Source: Metallyticus violacea (lineage: Eukaryota; Arthropoda; Insecta; Mantodea; Metallyticidae). From it: a DNA stretch of 64,000 nucleotides. Shown piece by piece: positions 1-10,611 of this stretch. The DNA lies in assembly GCA_030762175.1 (NCBI GenBank), contig CM060846.1, positions 183,760,041-183,824,040 on the forward strand. The letters are read 5' to 3'. The notes under the pieces were generated by a model. The model worked only from the letters and a program-made list of their open reading frames with translations, was not told the DNA's origin and made no database searches. The translations under genes were made by a program, and so were the position numbers. Every line of letters begins with the position of its first letter. The first letter of the stretch is position 1.

Positions 1-785
1 TATGAATGAACCTTGTCTTAGAATCTGTTAGCATTTCTACGTATTTTCGTAATTTCCAGGTTTTTCTTTCATAAAAGCTCTGATGGAGCATCATGCCTTA
101 AAACTGACATTTAATCCATAACCATACCAGAGAAAAGCATTTAGGTACATTTTCATAGATTTTGTTAAAAATTTCAAGAATTAGTGCCAGCTTTCCCACA
201 TCCCTGCATTTAATACAATTGATACTGCCTTCAAGTCGAACCATTTTATTGAAGCCTTGTCCTGCTCTTGACTGCAATGCAAACGAACATTCCAAATTTA
301 GGCCAATAGAGTCAGAAATGCAAATTTATTTCTTTGAAATATATTTTGTCCATCCTGGCTCTTCGTTAGAACGTGTTCATCACACTTCTGGTGTGGAAAA
401 ATGTTCGAATGACTTCCATGTGAAGACACCTTTCCTCTATCTTTGTCGTTCTTTCAACATTTTGAACTGGTCATCTGTAGTACGGAATAGTTTAAGTACA
501 TTATTTTCCCATTGCAGTGATATTTTTATCAGCTACCATTTTTCTCCTCTTAGTCAGAACCTTCACTATCGTTTCCAGAAACATTTCCATCGCCATTAAT
601 ATCTATATCACACAGAACTTCAATTTTCATTAAATACCTCATCACTATCAATTTCTTTCTCACAATCTATAAGAATGTATTCTAAAATGTTCAATTAACG
701 TCGAAACTTGCTGTTTTACGTATACAGCAAAAAAATTCATGAAATACTATTTTGTGACGTATTAAATGCATTTGGCATGTAGTTA

Positions 786-839
<54 letters not shown>

Positions 840-1379
840 CAACATGATCGCTATTCATTTCAAAGTACTCTGTCATAAAGTCCTGAAAATCTTCATGTTT
901 GTGTTTAATTTTTTTTAATTCACAGTATTACTGCGGAATGCTGCTTACAGAGGAATGACTGGTTATTGTCAATGCTCAGTTGCGCGGTTTGACATATACA
1001 GAAGTATAATGAAAATTTCGGTTGGCATTGTAAACACAGCTTTCTTTCAATTTGATGGATTGTCCCTTCATTTTGCATTGGATGTGAGAGAATAATTCAA
1101 CTGACGGATATCCAACACATAGATAGGAGGAGGTTCACCTCCAATATGGTCATCATATTCACAGGATTTCATTACCTTAACCTTTTTTTAGCTTTGAGGT
1201 TTATCAAGTCACGAGAGTACAGGTCAAAACTAAGATATTTACAAGGCATATATTCAAGAAAAATGTGCAGCGATTTTAGAAGAAATGCTTAAAAATATCT
1301 TTCGAGTTGCATTCGAAAGCCAAACACAATGCTTTGAAATTGATGATGATCATGTTGAATAAAGATTAGGGCGTATATG
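1..1379. other. No gene recognised; AT-rich DNA with an (AT)n microsatellite
   Basis: No recognisable coding region. Open frames at 98-295 (minus) and 162-599 (plus) overlap each other and show no family motif. An (AT)n run occupies about 788-837. The stretch ends at the mariner inverted repeat that starts at 1380. Confidence 0.5.
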
Positions 1380-2648
1380 TACGAGGGTAGGTCTATAAGT
1401 TTCCGGCCTCGCCGACAAGGATTATTGCCTTCACAAAATCCTTATCTGGTGTCATACCTTATCCGTTAAGTAACTAATTGCAGCTGTAACTTCCGCTCCG
1501 CTGTGCTCAGTTGTTCAGATATAGTTGCAAAAAGAAGGCTATGTGTAGAAGATTGTAACATGTTCAAAATGGAGTTTGGAGCTGCTATTAAGTTCTTCAC
1601 AAAAGAAGGGCTTACTCCTAATGAAATTAAACAACAATTGGACAGTATATGGGGAAGCATCCCTTTCATATTCTATCGTAAAAGAATGGATCAAACTTTT
1701 TCGAATTGGTCGAGAAAGCATTAAAGACGAAGAGCGAGCAAGTAGGCCCTTGGAGGTGCTCTCTCCTGAAAACATTGCTCTTGTGAAAGGAGAAATTATG
1801 CAAGACCGGCAGCTCAAAGTTACAGAAATAGCAGAAAGTTTGGGTCTTTCTATAACAACAGTCCTTCGAATTATTCATCGATATTTATACATGAATAAGG
1901 TTCGTACCTAGAACTCTTTCCTCAGTCCTAAAAGCAGTAACGAGTCATACGTTGTCAGGCATTTTTGGAGCTCTGCCGTGGCAAGAGAGAGAGAGAAGTT
2001 CTGCAAATCTTTGTTACAGAAGATGAAACTATGGCTCTCTACTATGATTCCTTGTCCATAAGAGAATCAATGGAGTGGTGTAAACCTGGCGAAGCACCGC
2101 CTCTAAAGGCTGTCACTCAGTCAATCCAGAAGATCATGGCCGCAATCTTTTGGGACTGTGAAGGAATACTCTTCATTGACTTCAAGGAGAGGAACACGAC
2201 AGTACATGGAGAGCATTCTGCTGGCCTACTGCACAGACTACGTGCTTCCATCAAAGAGGAAATCTGAGTGGTGGTGTGCGCCTTCTTCATGATCATGCCT
2301 GTGCACATATCTTTTGTTGCAAAGGAAGCTATGAAGGAATGTGGCTTCAAGGAGATCGACCATTCACCCTACAGCCCAGATCTAGCTCCCAGTGACTAGT
2401 TCCTCTTCTCAAAACTCAAGAAGGACCTTCGAGGAAGGAAAACTAAGTGTGACGAAGTGACGGATGCTGTTATGCTCATTTTGCAGACAAGACCACTGAT
2501 TATTTGGGGGGGGGGGTTAAATGTTAATTCAAAGATGTGGGAAGTGTATTGCAATAAAGGGTAACTATATTGAAAAGCGAAATATAGTTTTTGTCTTTAT
2601 CATACCTAGAAAACGGTGAGGCCGGAAACTTGTGTACCTGCCCTCGTA
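1380..2648 (+). mobile_element. mariner transposon with both terminal inverted repeats
   Basis: The element is bounded by TA at 1380-1381 and 2647-2648, the target dinucleotide that mariners duplicate. The ends are inverted repeats of about 30 bp: the left starts CGAGGGTAGGTCTATAAG and both arms share GTTTCCGGCCTC near their inner ends (about 1382-1410 and 2618-2646). The length of ~1.27 kb is normal for mariner. The interior codes for a mariner transposase on the plus strand that is broken by frameshifts and a stop. Good ends with a dead gene suggest a non-autonomous but once-complete copy. Confidence 0.9.
1503..2500 (+). pseudogene. mariner transposase, disrupted
   Basis: Mariner transposases cut and paste their own element using a D,D34D triad. 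The N-terminal part reads through several frames (about 1560-1910): FFTKEGLTPNEIKQQ, then SIVKEWIKLFRIGRESI and a second helix-turn-helix region ending ESLGLSITTVLRIIH. The catalytic part follows: EDETMALYYD around 2015-2045, SMEWCKPGEAPP around 2070-2100, FWDCEGILFIDF around 2149-2184, and YSPDLAPSD at about 2371-2397, directly followed by a stop where the family has an aromatic residue. Frame changes near 1650, 1910 and 2260 break it. It cannot make a functional protein. The family call rests on the WC.PGE, FWD.EGILLIDF and YSPDLAPSD signatures. Confidence 0.88.
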
Positions 2649-3219
2649 CATGTGTAGTTATGTATCACAATTGTGTGTCATATATAGTTAATTTACCACA
2701 AACCATTATTTTATGAAAATGGATCGAAACCTATATCCACCCTACATTTAACTTCACAAGAAAATGCAAACTGTTGATAAACAATATCAGTAGCTGCACT
2801 GAATATAAAGATTGATATAAAAGTTTTACTGGCATTAAACAACGCCTTTTATTGAACATTTTAATTTGAAGATATAAATATTATACGGATATCATCGATG
2901 AAATACATTACTTGTATGGCACAAATACCAAATTAAATCAGAATAAATCGTGTACTTAACTCTCGTTTCCATTATACAATGGGCCAGCCATAATAGGTGT
3001 GTAGAATACATTGGCAGACCATAGTTAAGACTAAGAATGCTTATCCATTTTCTTGAATGCAAGGATTTAATAATGTCACACCTTTTATTAACAGCTTTAC
3101 CTTGGGTTAACTGACACATATGACTATATACCTGTTATATGCAGCAAATAACTAACAACAAAAGAAAAAATATGAAGCAAAAGAATCTATACTTGAATAA
3201 ATTAATTTTACATTGACCA
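2649..3219. other. No gene recognised
   Basis: AT-rich sequence between the mariner and a tRNA-like repeat. The minus-strand open frame at 2892-3119 has no recognisable domain. Confidence 0.4.
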
Positions 3220-3225
3220 TTCCCT

Positions 3226-3530
3226 TGTTCTAGTGGTTGGCGTTGCCAACTGCTGGCAGGTCCTAAGTTCGATTCACGGTACCTGCTTATAAACATTCTA
3301 CGTTAGAGAGGTCCTGTACGGGGTTCACCCTGCCTTGTGAGAACAATTTGGAAAGCTGCCCGATAGAGGGGTAGGAACTTCTAACAAACCGCCGCATGTG
3401 GGATGCAGTGTGCAAATCACACGTTCTCCTGGAATATTGCAAGTCGCAAGACAGAGGTAGAAGACCTGGCAGTCACTGCGATAGGCCAAAAGCGTGTATT
3501 GGATAAAAAGAAGAAAAATGTTATCATTAT
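3226..3530 (+). repeat. Putative tRNA-derived SINE (type C)
   Basis: Starts with a tRNA-like head: a box A-like TAGTGGTTGGCG at about 3231-3242 and a box B-like AAGTTCGATTCACGG about 35 bases further on. A G+C-richer body unlike the surrounding AT-rich DNA follows to about 3500. Only one copy is visible in the window, so family status is inferred from the pol III boxes. Boundaries are approximate. Confidence 0.45.
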
Positions 3531-3790
3531 AAAAATATTCACAATGAAATGTTTTCTAAATACTAACACAAAGTATATCTTCGTTGATATTGGTAGTCAT
3601 AAAGAACAGGGAAAGTATTAAGCGATTCGACGTACACTCTTGGATTATATTCATTTCAATCCTATGTTTTGTCCTTACTTTATATATTGATTTGCTATGC
3701 CACTAGCCCTGATACTGAATATGAAGCAAAAATTATATAAGTTAACTGACCTTTATTATTGAGTAAATACAAAATTACATTGCACTTTAA

Positions 3791-4050
3791 ACCGCTAGGG
3801 GTGGCCGAGGTGGTTAAGGCGCGGACTCGTGAGCGGGAGGTCTGGGGCTCGAGTCCCGCCAGGACCATCCTCCCTGACTGAGGTTTCTTCCAGGTTTTCC
3901 TCAGTCCTCATAACTGGAAAATTCCGGGAAGGTACCCTAAACTTAGGCCTGGAACGTTTCCTTCCTTAAAAAAATCATTTCATGTATCACCAGTGTTCAC
4001 CGCCTGTGGTGCCACAGTAGTAAAAACGGGGGTTAAACACCATTAAAAAA
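3791..4050 (+). repeat. SINE-B copy 1, complete, with 12-bp target duplication
   Basis: tRNA-related head (GGTGGCCGAGGTGGTTAAGG, then CTCGAGTCCCG as box B) followed by the family's body: CCTCCCTGACTGAGG, TTAGGCCTGGAACG, CACCGCCTGTGGTGCC and GTTAAACACC. The exact 12-bp direct repeat ATTGCACTTTAA flanks it at 3779-3790 and 4051-4062, so this is a retrotransposed copy with intact ends. At least nine copies of this family lie in the window. Confidence 0.92.
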
Positions 4051-4055
4051 ATTGC

Positions 4056-4503
4056 ACTTTAACCCAAATGTAGACGCTAAGCTACCTAGATCCGAACTTG
4101 CATGCTTCGAATCAGTAGACAATATGCACATATGTTGCACTAAAGAAGTGATTTCTTTCAGTATTATTGCTCAAAATGTTAACCGAGTTTAAATAATAAA
4201 GTAAACTACAAAAATGAAACACAATACATTTTCTTTACTTTGTTACTACACAATAGTACGCTATTTAGCACAGAGAAATAAACAGTTCATAATAAAGATT
4301 ACTAGAGCTTTGACAACAAAAGGATGTTTATCATTGGTGCAATTTAACTGCGTCTTGCAAACTGTATATCTTTAATCAAGCTAGACGTTAGTATAATCAA
4401 GTTGCAAATTTGACTGTATAAAAACAGCAGACATTGAGATGTACCAATTCCTTCCCCTTTCAGAAACCGCACGACCTTGAAACTTTTGGAAGTTTTCGTA
4501 TAT
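4056..4503. other. Spacer between two inverted SINE-B copies; no gene
   Basis: AT-rich sequence without recognisable coding content. The minus-strand open frame 4344-4745 mostly reads through the neighbouring SINE and is spurious. Confidence 0.4.
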
Positions 4504-4781
4504 TTTTTTAATGGTGTTAACGGCCCGTTCTTTCTACTGAGGCACCACAGGCGATGGACACTGATGATATATGAAATGAATGACAAAATGGGAAAGGATT
4601 TTTTTAAAGGAAAGAAATGTTTCAGGCCTAAAATTTGGGTACCTTCCTGGCATTTGCCATTTATGAGGACTGAGGAAAACCTGGAAAAAACCTCAGTCAG
4701 GAAGGACGGTCCTGGTGGGATTCGAATTCCAGACCTCCCGCTCACGAGTCTGCCCCTAAACGACCTCGGCCACTAGAGGCG
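4504..4781 (-). repeat. SINE-B copy 2, with 12-bp target duplication
   Basis: Reverse-oriented SINE-B. The 3' part (reverse complement of GTTAAACACC, CACCGCCTGTGGTGCC) lies at the low-coordinate end and the tRNA head at 4700-4781. Flanked by GTTTTCGTATAT at 4492-4503 and GTTTTCGTGTAT at 4782-4793, a 12-bp duplication with one mismatch. It faces copy 1 across ~450 bp. Confidence 0.9.
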
Positions 4782-5222
4782 GTTTTCGTGTATCTGTGAT
4801 CCTGTGGGTCTGTACTGGCGATGACAATCACTGGAAGAGTTATTTATGCCAGGGAGACCACAGGGGAGTATAGCGCGTCCCGTGATGAAGGATTGTGGCT
4901 CAGGGCAAATGTACCTTAAACGGAATCCTTGGACACTAGTCGAACCCCAGAGTATAAGCCTTACACAGCTGTGCGGCACTCTGTCTGAGTGGACCTTATA
5001 AATTCCTATCTTCTCGTTGGACGTATGCAAATACTTTAATTAAAAAAAAAACCTGAGAATCACATTAATGAACCACCAGCAACAGCAACCAATTCCATCG
5101 ATGAGGAAGCTCTTCTGGAGCAGGCCTAAGGCACGAAACTGACTGTTATCGCTTGTGAGGGGATCTGGGCGAATTAGCCTTTGGATCTCGGTAAAGTTAC
5201 AATTATGACCGTAGCCAAGGAT

Positions 5223-6020
5223 AATCCTAAAGATCCTCCAGATCAACCTCATAAGAAGGCTGCCTTGGCTGTCTTCTGCAAACTTTCAATGAAGAAGGAA
5301 TAGACCTAGCCCTGATTAACAGGGGCCGAATCACAATACTAGACGAATGCCAAGGTAAGTTGACAAATTGCAACAAGAGCAATGGACTTAGAAATTGTGT
5401 TCTTGTTCTCAAGAGAATTCAATGTCTACCTCTTGTAAAAGTTTTCGCTAGTGATATCAACACGGTGAAAATCGACGGCTACAAAGAAGTAGGGAAGAAG
5501 GGCCTGCTACTGAGCACAGTCTATCTCTCCTACGATGGAGGATATCCACCCACCAGGGAACTGGGGTAGTTAGTTGCACATTGCACTCAGAGAGGGGAAC
5601 AGTTCATCTTTGGTTGTGACGCCAACTCTCACCTCGAAATCTGGAGTCGGTCCTGGTAGTCCAGTGGTAACCATACTTGCCTCGTAGACCCAAGATCGCG
5701 GGTTCAATCCCTGCTAGGGTCGATGGATTTTTTCGGGTGTAAAAGTTCTAAGTATGTCTTCCTTCGGAAGGGAAGTAAAGCCGTGGGTTCCGTGTCGTAC
5801 ATTTACGGCACGAAAAAGAACCTCAAGCCTGAAAGAAGAGACTTCTGAGCAAATTTCATCCGCTGTTTCATGCCCTAAATTGAATTGGACGATGATGACC
5901 TGAGATGTTAAAGAACATTCGTAATAAACCAAATCAACAAAACGAAATCTGGGGCAGCAAGGATGTCAATAAAAGAGGTTTTAGATTTTTTGCTCTCGTA
6001 ATCTATACTTACTGTTAATA
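5223..6020 (+). pseudogene. APE-type endonuclease domain, interrupted by SINE-A
   Basis: In ORF2 proteins this domain nicks target DNA. Visible in shifting frames: LRILQINLHKKAAL near 5228-5269 (the start of the domain), EEGIDLALINRGRI around 5294-5335, then STVYLSYDGGYPPTREL around 5515-5565 and FGCDANSHLEIW around 5609-5643, which matches the GDFNAH/GCDANAH catalytic motif of the family. The reading resumes after the SINE with IWGSKDVNKRG near 5947-5979. Several stops and frame changes make it nonfunctional. Confidence 0.8.
5645..5942 (+). repeat. SINE-A copy 1, nested in the endonuclease, exact 10-bp target duplication
   Basis: Contains the complete SINE-A layout: head with TAGTCCAGTGGTAACCA (box A) and GGTTCAATCCC (box B), then the body with TTTTTCGGGTGTAAAA, CCTTCGGAAGGGAAGTAAAG, TTTACGGCACGAAAAAGAAC, and a tail with GATGACCTGAGATGTTAAAG. 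The direct repeat CGAAATCTGG flanks it at 5635-5644 and 5943-5952, and host coding sequence resumes immediately after. Six or seven copies of this family are in the window. Confidence 0.95.
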
Positions 6021-6179
6021 ATCATCTCACATTTTTCAATCGCATAAGGCCGGAAGTTCCTAACATTACTTTTTATATGTAGTACATTAGTACTTTAATT
6101 ACCGATTGGAGGGAACGATGAACTATCTCTTTCTCATGGTTGTATATCCTTTAACGTATATGTAGTTAATAGAGTTACA

Positions 6180-7990
6180 CTCTACAGGAATCCCAGGAAG
6201 TTGTATATGCAGGATCTCTCAAGTAGTATTGGGTACAGTGATAGAAGTAGATGTTTTGATGATATTGACAAGATCGCCTATTTTATCCAAGTGCCAATAG
6301 CTGACAGTTATTGCGATAATAGCCCCATGAAATCACGGGAAAATCCAAGAAAGTGTCATGGTGAACTAAAGGCCTTGAATATAAGAGAGGCAGAGAAACG
6401 CGTCTCTTTAATAAGGGAAAAAAATAATAACTGCGGGTAAAGGGAATATCACATAGCTTCCATGGACTACAATAAAAGTATATGTAAGGCCAAAAGATTT
6501 GGGCAAACATTCTGTCAGAAAATATATAGCCCTTGTAATAAGTCAAATAAACGACAACGGAAAAATATACGATGTAGGAACAATATTTAAGCTACAGAAG
6601 TCTTTAATTTTGACTGAAGAAACAACATTCTCTTTGAAGTTAACTTTCCCGGGTGAAGACAAAATCTGAGAATTCACTGACTACTGTGAATACTCTAACA
6701 TTAAACAACGTAGAAGGACTGGGAACTTGTATGTCAAGTTGTCACAACTCATGGTGTTAAATGGGCAGTTAATAAATTTAGCCCATTTAAGCACCAGGTG
6801 GAGAAGGTATCTTGTTGCAGATAGGACCTTACTCACTTTATATCCTCCTCTTCAATTTCTTATGAGCCGGAATAATCTTAAGTTACATCCCCCAGTCCTG
6901 AAGAGCTACCAGAGTAGTTTTCAGTCCTAAAAGCGGACGTACACCAAAGCTAAGGCGGATCATTCTTGCATCGTCTATTTGATAGGCTATGGAAAGACTG
7001 ATTGAAAGACCATTCGAAAAAGACTTTTGTTAGATACTCCCCTCCATCGAAATCAACAAGCTACCAACAATCTTAGTCCTATGTAAGAGCGCTACTGTTC
7101 ATTCAGCAGACTGAAGGACTCGATGGCCAGCATCGAAATAGCCCTAGGGGCTTTTTAGACATATAGGCTATTTTAAAAAACACGTATTATAAGTCTATTG
7201 TTTTGGCTGCATAGAAAAATTTGGTCAATGTCACTCTTTGCAGTTAAATAACTTCCAAGCTCAGTAGCAGAAACATTACTGTTAGCCTTCTTGGAGAAAT
7301 GAAAATAATCATCGCCACGGAGTATTGCCCACAAGAAAACATTTCTCCCTCCTACTCAGGAGTACCGTGGAGGACAGTCTGCTTAAAGATACGACACAGG
7401 AGAAATATTACTACAAGGCTATGGGAATGACATAGCACTATTTATTTTGGGGAAATTTACCAATTCAGTCTCCGATGTGATGTACTGTAGACTGAGAAAA
7501 GTTTACAGCTGGTGCATGCAGACGGGTCTTACTATTAATCCTAGCAAAACATTGTTGTTCCTTTTACTAATAGGAGATTTCTTAAAAGACTAGGAATTTT
7601 AAAACTAGGCAATTAAATCATCGAATATTCTGAGACAGTTAAAGTTCTAGGCCTTATACCGGATAAGAAACTGATTTGGTATTTTCAATTGACAACATTC
7701 CCCGTAGAGACAGGTGGTTTCTGGTATACCACCAAACGCACTATCGGAACAACCTAGGGCCTAAAGCCACACATTAGCACTGGATATATGTTGCAATGGT
7801 CAGCTGCAGATATCTTACGGCGTCATTGTTTGATGGCGGAAAACTTTATAAACTATTATAACAGATAGGTTTACCAAGCTCCAGAGATTACCATGTCTCT
7901 GTGTTTACGGGGGTCTTAAGAAGTACTCCAAACATTGCACTAGAGACTTTCCTAGGTTTCTCTCACATGGATATCTATTTATAGTGGATG
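6180..7990 (+). pseudogene. ORF2 linker and reverse transcriptase, heavily decayed
   Basis: Linker fragments such as YMQDLSSSIGY near 6210 and YNKSICKAKRFGQTFCQ near 6464-6514 match the region before the RT in R1/LOA-type ORF2 proteins. RT fragments follow: HGVKWAVNKFSPFK around 6750-6791, KTFVRYSPPSK around 7019-7051, and a piece resembling the palm motif region around 7425-7460 followed by WCMQTGLTINPSKTLL at about 7511-7558. The catalytic Asp pair is not preserved in a readable frame. The call rests on order and short matches. Confidence 0.6.
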
Positions 7991-8600
7991 TAAGACTAAC
8001 TGCATATCGCTTGGAGCAGACAGGAAATTGGAGAAGCAGATGTGCAAAAACAAATAGATATACCTTCATAGTACTGAATATCAGATCCGACCCCATGAAT
8101 ACTCAATATTGTTTTCTCCCTACATTTAAGGTAACTCTCGCATCTGGAGAAGACTGGATGAAAGGAACTACACCTGAAAATGGATGTGACCAAAATGTGT
8201 GGTACACCGATGGATCCAGTATAGGGGATACAACTGGGTGCAAGGTTATATGGCTCATTTCCAAAGACAGATTAATAGCGTATGTCTTGAGAAATATTCC
8301 ACAGTTTTTCAGGCAGAAGTGGTGTCCTGAACTGTGTTCTTAAAAGACCTGAGAAAGGTTACCATGGTAAACGAATTCTCATTCTCACAGAGAGCCAAAG
8401 TGTTTTAAAAGCATTTTTTCCAACCGGGTAAAATCTAAACTGGTATGCAAAAGTGAAAATGCTCTGACTGCCCTGGCTTCTCGCAACAAGCTTGAACTGC
8501 GGTGCGTGCCAGGGCATAGGGCGTTTATAGAAATCAAAAAGGCAGATTATTTGGCCACAGAAGTTAATGATATACCCATTTTGGGGCTGAACCCACAGTT
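7984..8600 (+). pseudogene. RNase H domain of the non-LTR ORF2
   Basis: The frame 7984-8343 contains VWYTDGSSIGDTTGC (about 8198-8242), the first catalytic Asp motif of RNase H in ORF2 proteins. In other frames downstream there are LTESQSVLKAF (around 8384-8416; the catalytic DSQ is changed to ESQ) and LRCVPGHRAFIEIKKADYLA (around 8498-8557; the family has VPGH..I.GNE.AD.LA). Frameshifts separate the parts. Confidence 0.75.
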
Positions 8601-8734
8601 GAAATCAGCACACGAAGTGCTAAGACCGTAGTAAAAACATGGATTGGGGAAAAACATCAACTTAGGTTGCAAACCTATCCTGAACAAAAACAAGTTAGGA
8701 AATCGTTCATTGGCCCAAGCAACACTCATATCTC

Positions 8735-9016
8735 CTAAAATTGAACAGAAGAGTAATAAGGAAAGTAGTAACGTTAATTACTGAACATAGTCACTTCAGC
8801 AAACATCTACGTAAAGTGGGACTGTGTAAGGATGAATCCACTTGTATAATGTGCAAAAAGGATGAGGAGATTATTGCGCATGTTGTTTTTATTTCCCCAT
8901 TCTTGGTAAGAAAGGGACTTGCTCTTTCTACAACCAGGGAAAAATTGGGAACGGATGCTGACATTGGAACGAAAATATTTCAACTTCATCAAAGAACAGG
9001 TTTTAGGAAACAGTAA
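8735..9016 (+). pseudogene. C-terminal Cys/His segment of the non-LTR ORF2
   Basis: Reads LNRRVIRKVVTLITEHSH, HLRKVGLCKDESTCIMCKKD and EEIIAHVVF, the CxxC...H zinc-binding tail common after RNase H in these elements (family form: LTGHSHLSKHL...C..C...EE...H...C). One Cys is lost. It closes the 5.2-9.2 kb element. Confidence 0.72.
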
Positions 9017-9215
9017 AACCGTCTCTTTCTCTGGGGATTGCATAATAATTATTATAGGATGAATGCGGTAGGTCAACCAAACTCCAACAAACCCTCGTTA
9101 TCCATCCATCCATCCTTCCATCATCCTACAAAGAAGTCCGCAACCAGTTATCTAATGACTTCCTTCCGAGAGTCTCAAACTTATGGCTAAAAGACTTAAT
9201 TTTTATAATGTTATC

Positions 9216-9793
9216 AAGTTTAGTCACACAATAATTTTGTTGCATTAGGCCCGACCAATTTGTATGAAAATTGTTATTATTTATCTTTGCATGTACGATT
9301 TCAATAGAAAATCGATTTTACATGTGAAAATTGCATAACATTTCTCAGACTACTCCTACAATAAAACGCCTGTGCCATGCCAAAAAACGCATATTTCTGC
9401 TAAAAATTACACAAAAATTTCGACGCTCTTGATCATAAAAGTTATACATAATTCAGAATCCTATCTACATTATTTTCCATTTAAAACTTAATAGTGCATG
9501 AATTCAGTATAAACTGTACCAAATCGAACAGCGACGTTGATTATTTTTTTATCTGTATCATATGCTTGAATACTACATAGTAGTAGAAAAGCCTGGAACG
9601 AATGGTGTTTAATAATAATCCAAAATGCTTATGTATGTATATATATGCATAATAATCATATATATATATATATATATATATGACTATTATGCACACCCAC
9701 ATATCAGGTGAATCACGTGCCGGTGTTTTTTTTTTTTTTTTTCGCATTTATGCACCACGCAAAATGACATAAGCGCCTTAGGTCTTCTTTACT

Positions 9794-9827
<34 letters not shown>

Positions 9828-9843
9828 GCACGCACACACAATC
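9216..9843. repeat. Microsatellite-rich spacer
   Basis: No coding content recognised. Holds (TA)n at about 9659-9681, T(n) at about 9727-9742 and (CT)n followed by a short (CA)-rich run at about 9795-9840. The R1-like element starts directly after the last run. Confidence 0.7.
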
Positions 9844-10611
9844 ACATTGAACACTAATGACCTGCTAAATAAGAACCAATTTGCGTACACTCCGCAAACC
9901 GGAACAACTGACGCAATATTAACAGTGAAACACTTTATGGAAGAAGCTTTGAGAAACAAGCAACATATAGCTATGATTAGCTTGGATGTTCAAGGTGCTT
10001 TTGATGCGGTTTTGTGACCCAGTATTCTTAAGTCACTGAAGGATTTTCTATGTCCCAAGAACCTTTACCTATTAACAAAGAGTTATTTTAGAGGGAGAAG
10101 AAGCATGCTGTCAGCAGGCAGTATAGGAATAGAAAGAATCGTGAGCAAAGGATGCCCGCAAGGATCTTGTTGTGGACCTGGGTTGTGGAATATCCACTAT
10201 GATTCATTATTAAATCTTTGCTACAAACATTGCACAAAGGTGGTTTCTTTTGCAGACGATGTTGTTGTTTTGATTAGGGGAGGAAACAAACTAGAAATTG
10301 AAAACTACGCCAATATAGAAATGTTAAAGATCTCAAAATGGGCTACAAACAACAAAATAATATTCAATGAACAAAAATCGCAGGTTATATACATATCGAG
10401 GAGGAAATCCAGCACAAGCCAACAGTTAAGCATTTACTTAAATAACAGCAAAGTAGTGCAAGTTAAAACTATAAAATACCTTGCAGTGATTTTTGACAAT
10501 AGGCTGAAATTTAATCAGCACATAGACTATGTAACCGAGAAATGTACCATACTTATACACTCTCTATCCAGAACTGCCAAAATAAAATGGGGCTACGATC
10601 TGATGTGCTGA
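9844..10611 (+). pseudogene. R1-like reverse transcriptase, one internal stop
   Basis: The frame reads QFAYTPQTGTTDAILTVK, SLDVQGAFDAVL (RT motif A region), then a TGA stop at 10015-10017. It continues in the same frame with GCPQGSCCGPGLWNIHYDSL (the B region typical of the R1 clade), VVSFADDVVVL (the catalytic FADD) and VKTIKYLAVIFDNRLKFNQH (thumb start). The frame closes at 10611, and the reading continues in another frame from about 10580. R1-clade affinity comes from the GCPQGSCCGP motif and the linked RNase H. Confidence 0.85.

Larger units (their letters stand above)
5223..9215 (+). mobile_element. Decayed RNase H-bearing non-LTR retrotransposon (R1/LOA-like), split by a SINE-A
   Basis: Fragments of one ORF2 appear in the expected order on the plus strand: APE-type endonuclease (5223-5644, resuming at 5953), linker (about 6180-6560), reverse transcriptase (about 6720-7990), RNase H (about 8195-8560) and a C-terminal Cys/His segment (about 8735-9015). 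Stops and frameshifts occur throughout. A SINE-A at 5645-5942 interrupts the endonuclease. No 5' UTR, ORF1 or clean 3' end is visible. The clade is uncertain. The order endonuclease-RT-RNase H with a Cys-rich tail excludes elements lacking RNase H. Confidence 0.8.

Noticed and set aside
162..599. 145-codon open frame and its minus-strand neighbour at 98-295
   Set aside because: No domain signature and composition like the flanks. A faint hint of an old transposase on the minus strand could not be supported by any catalytic motif.
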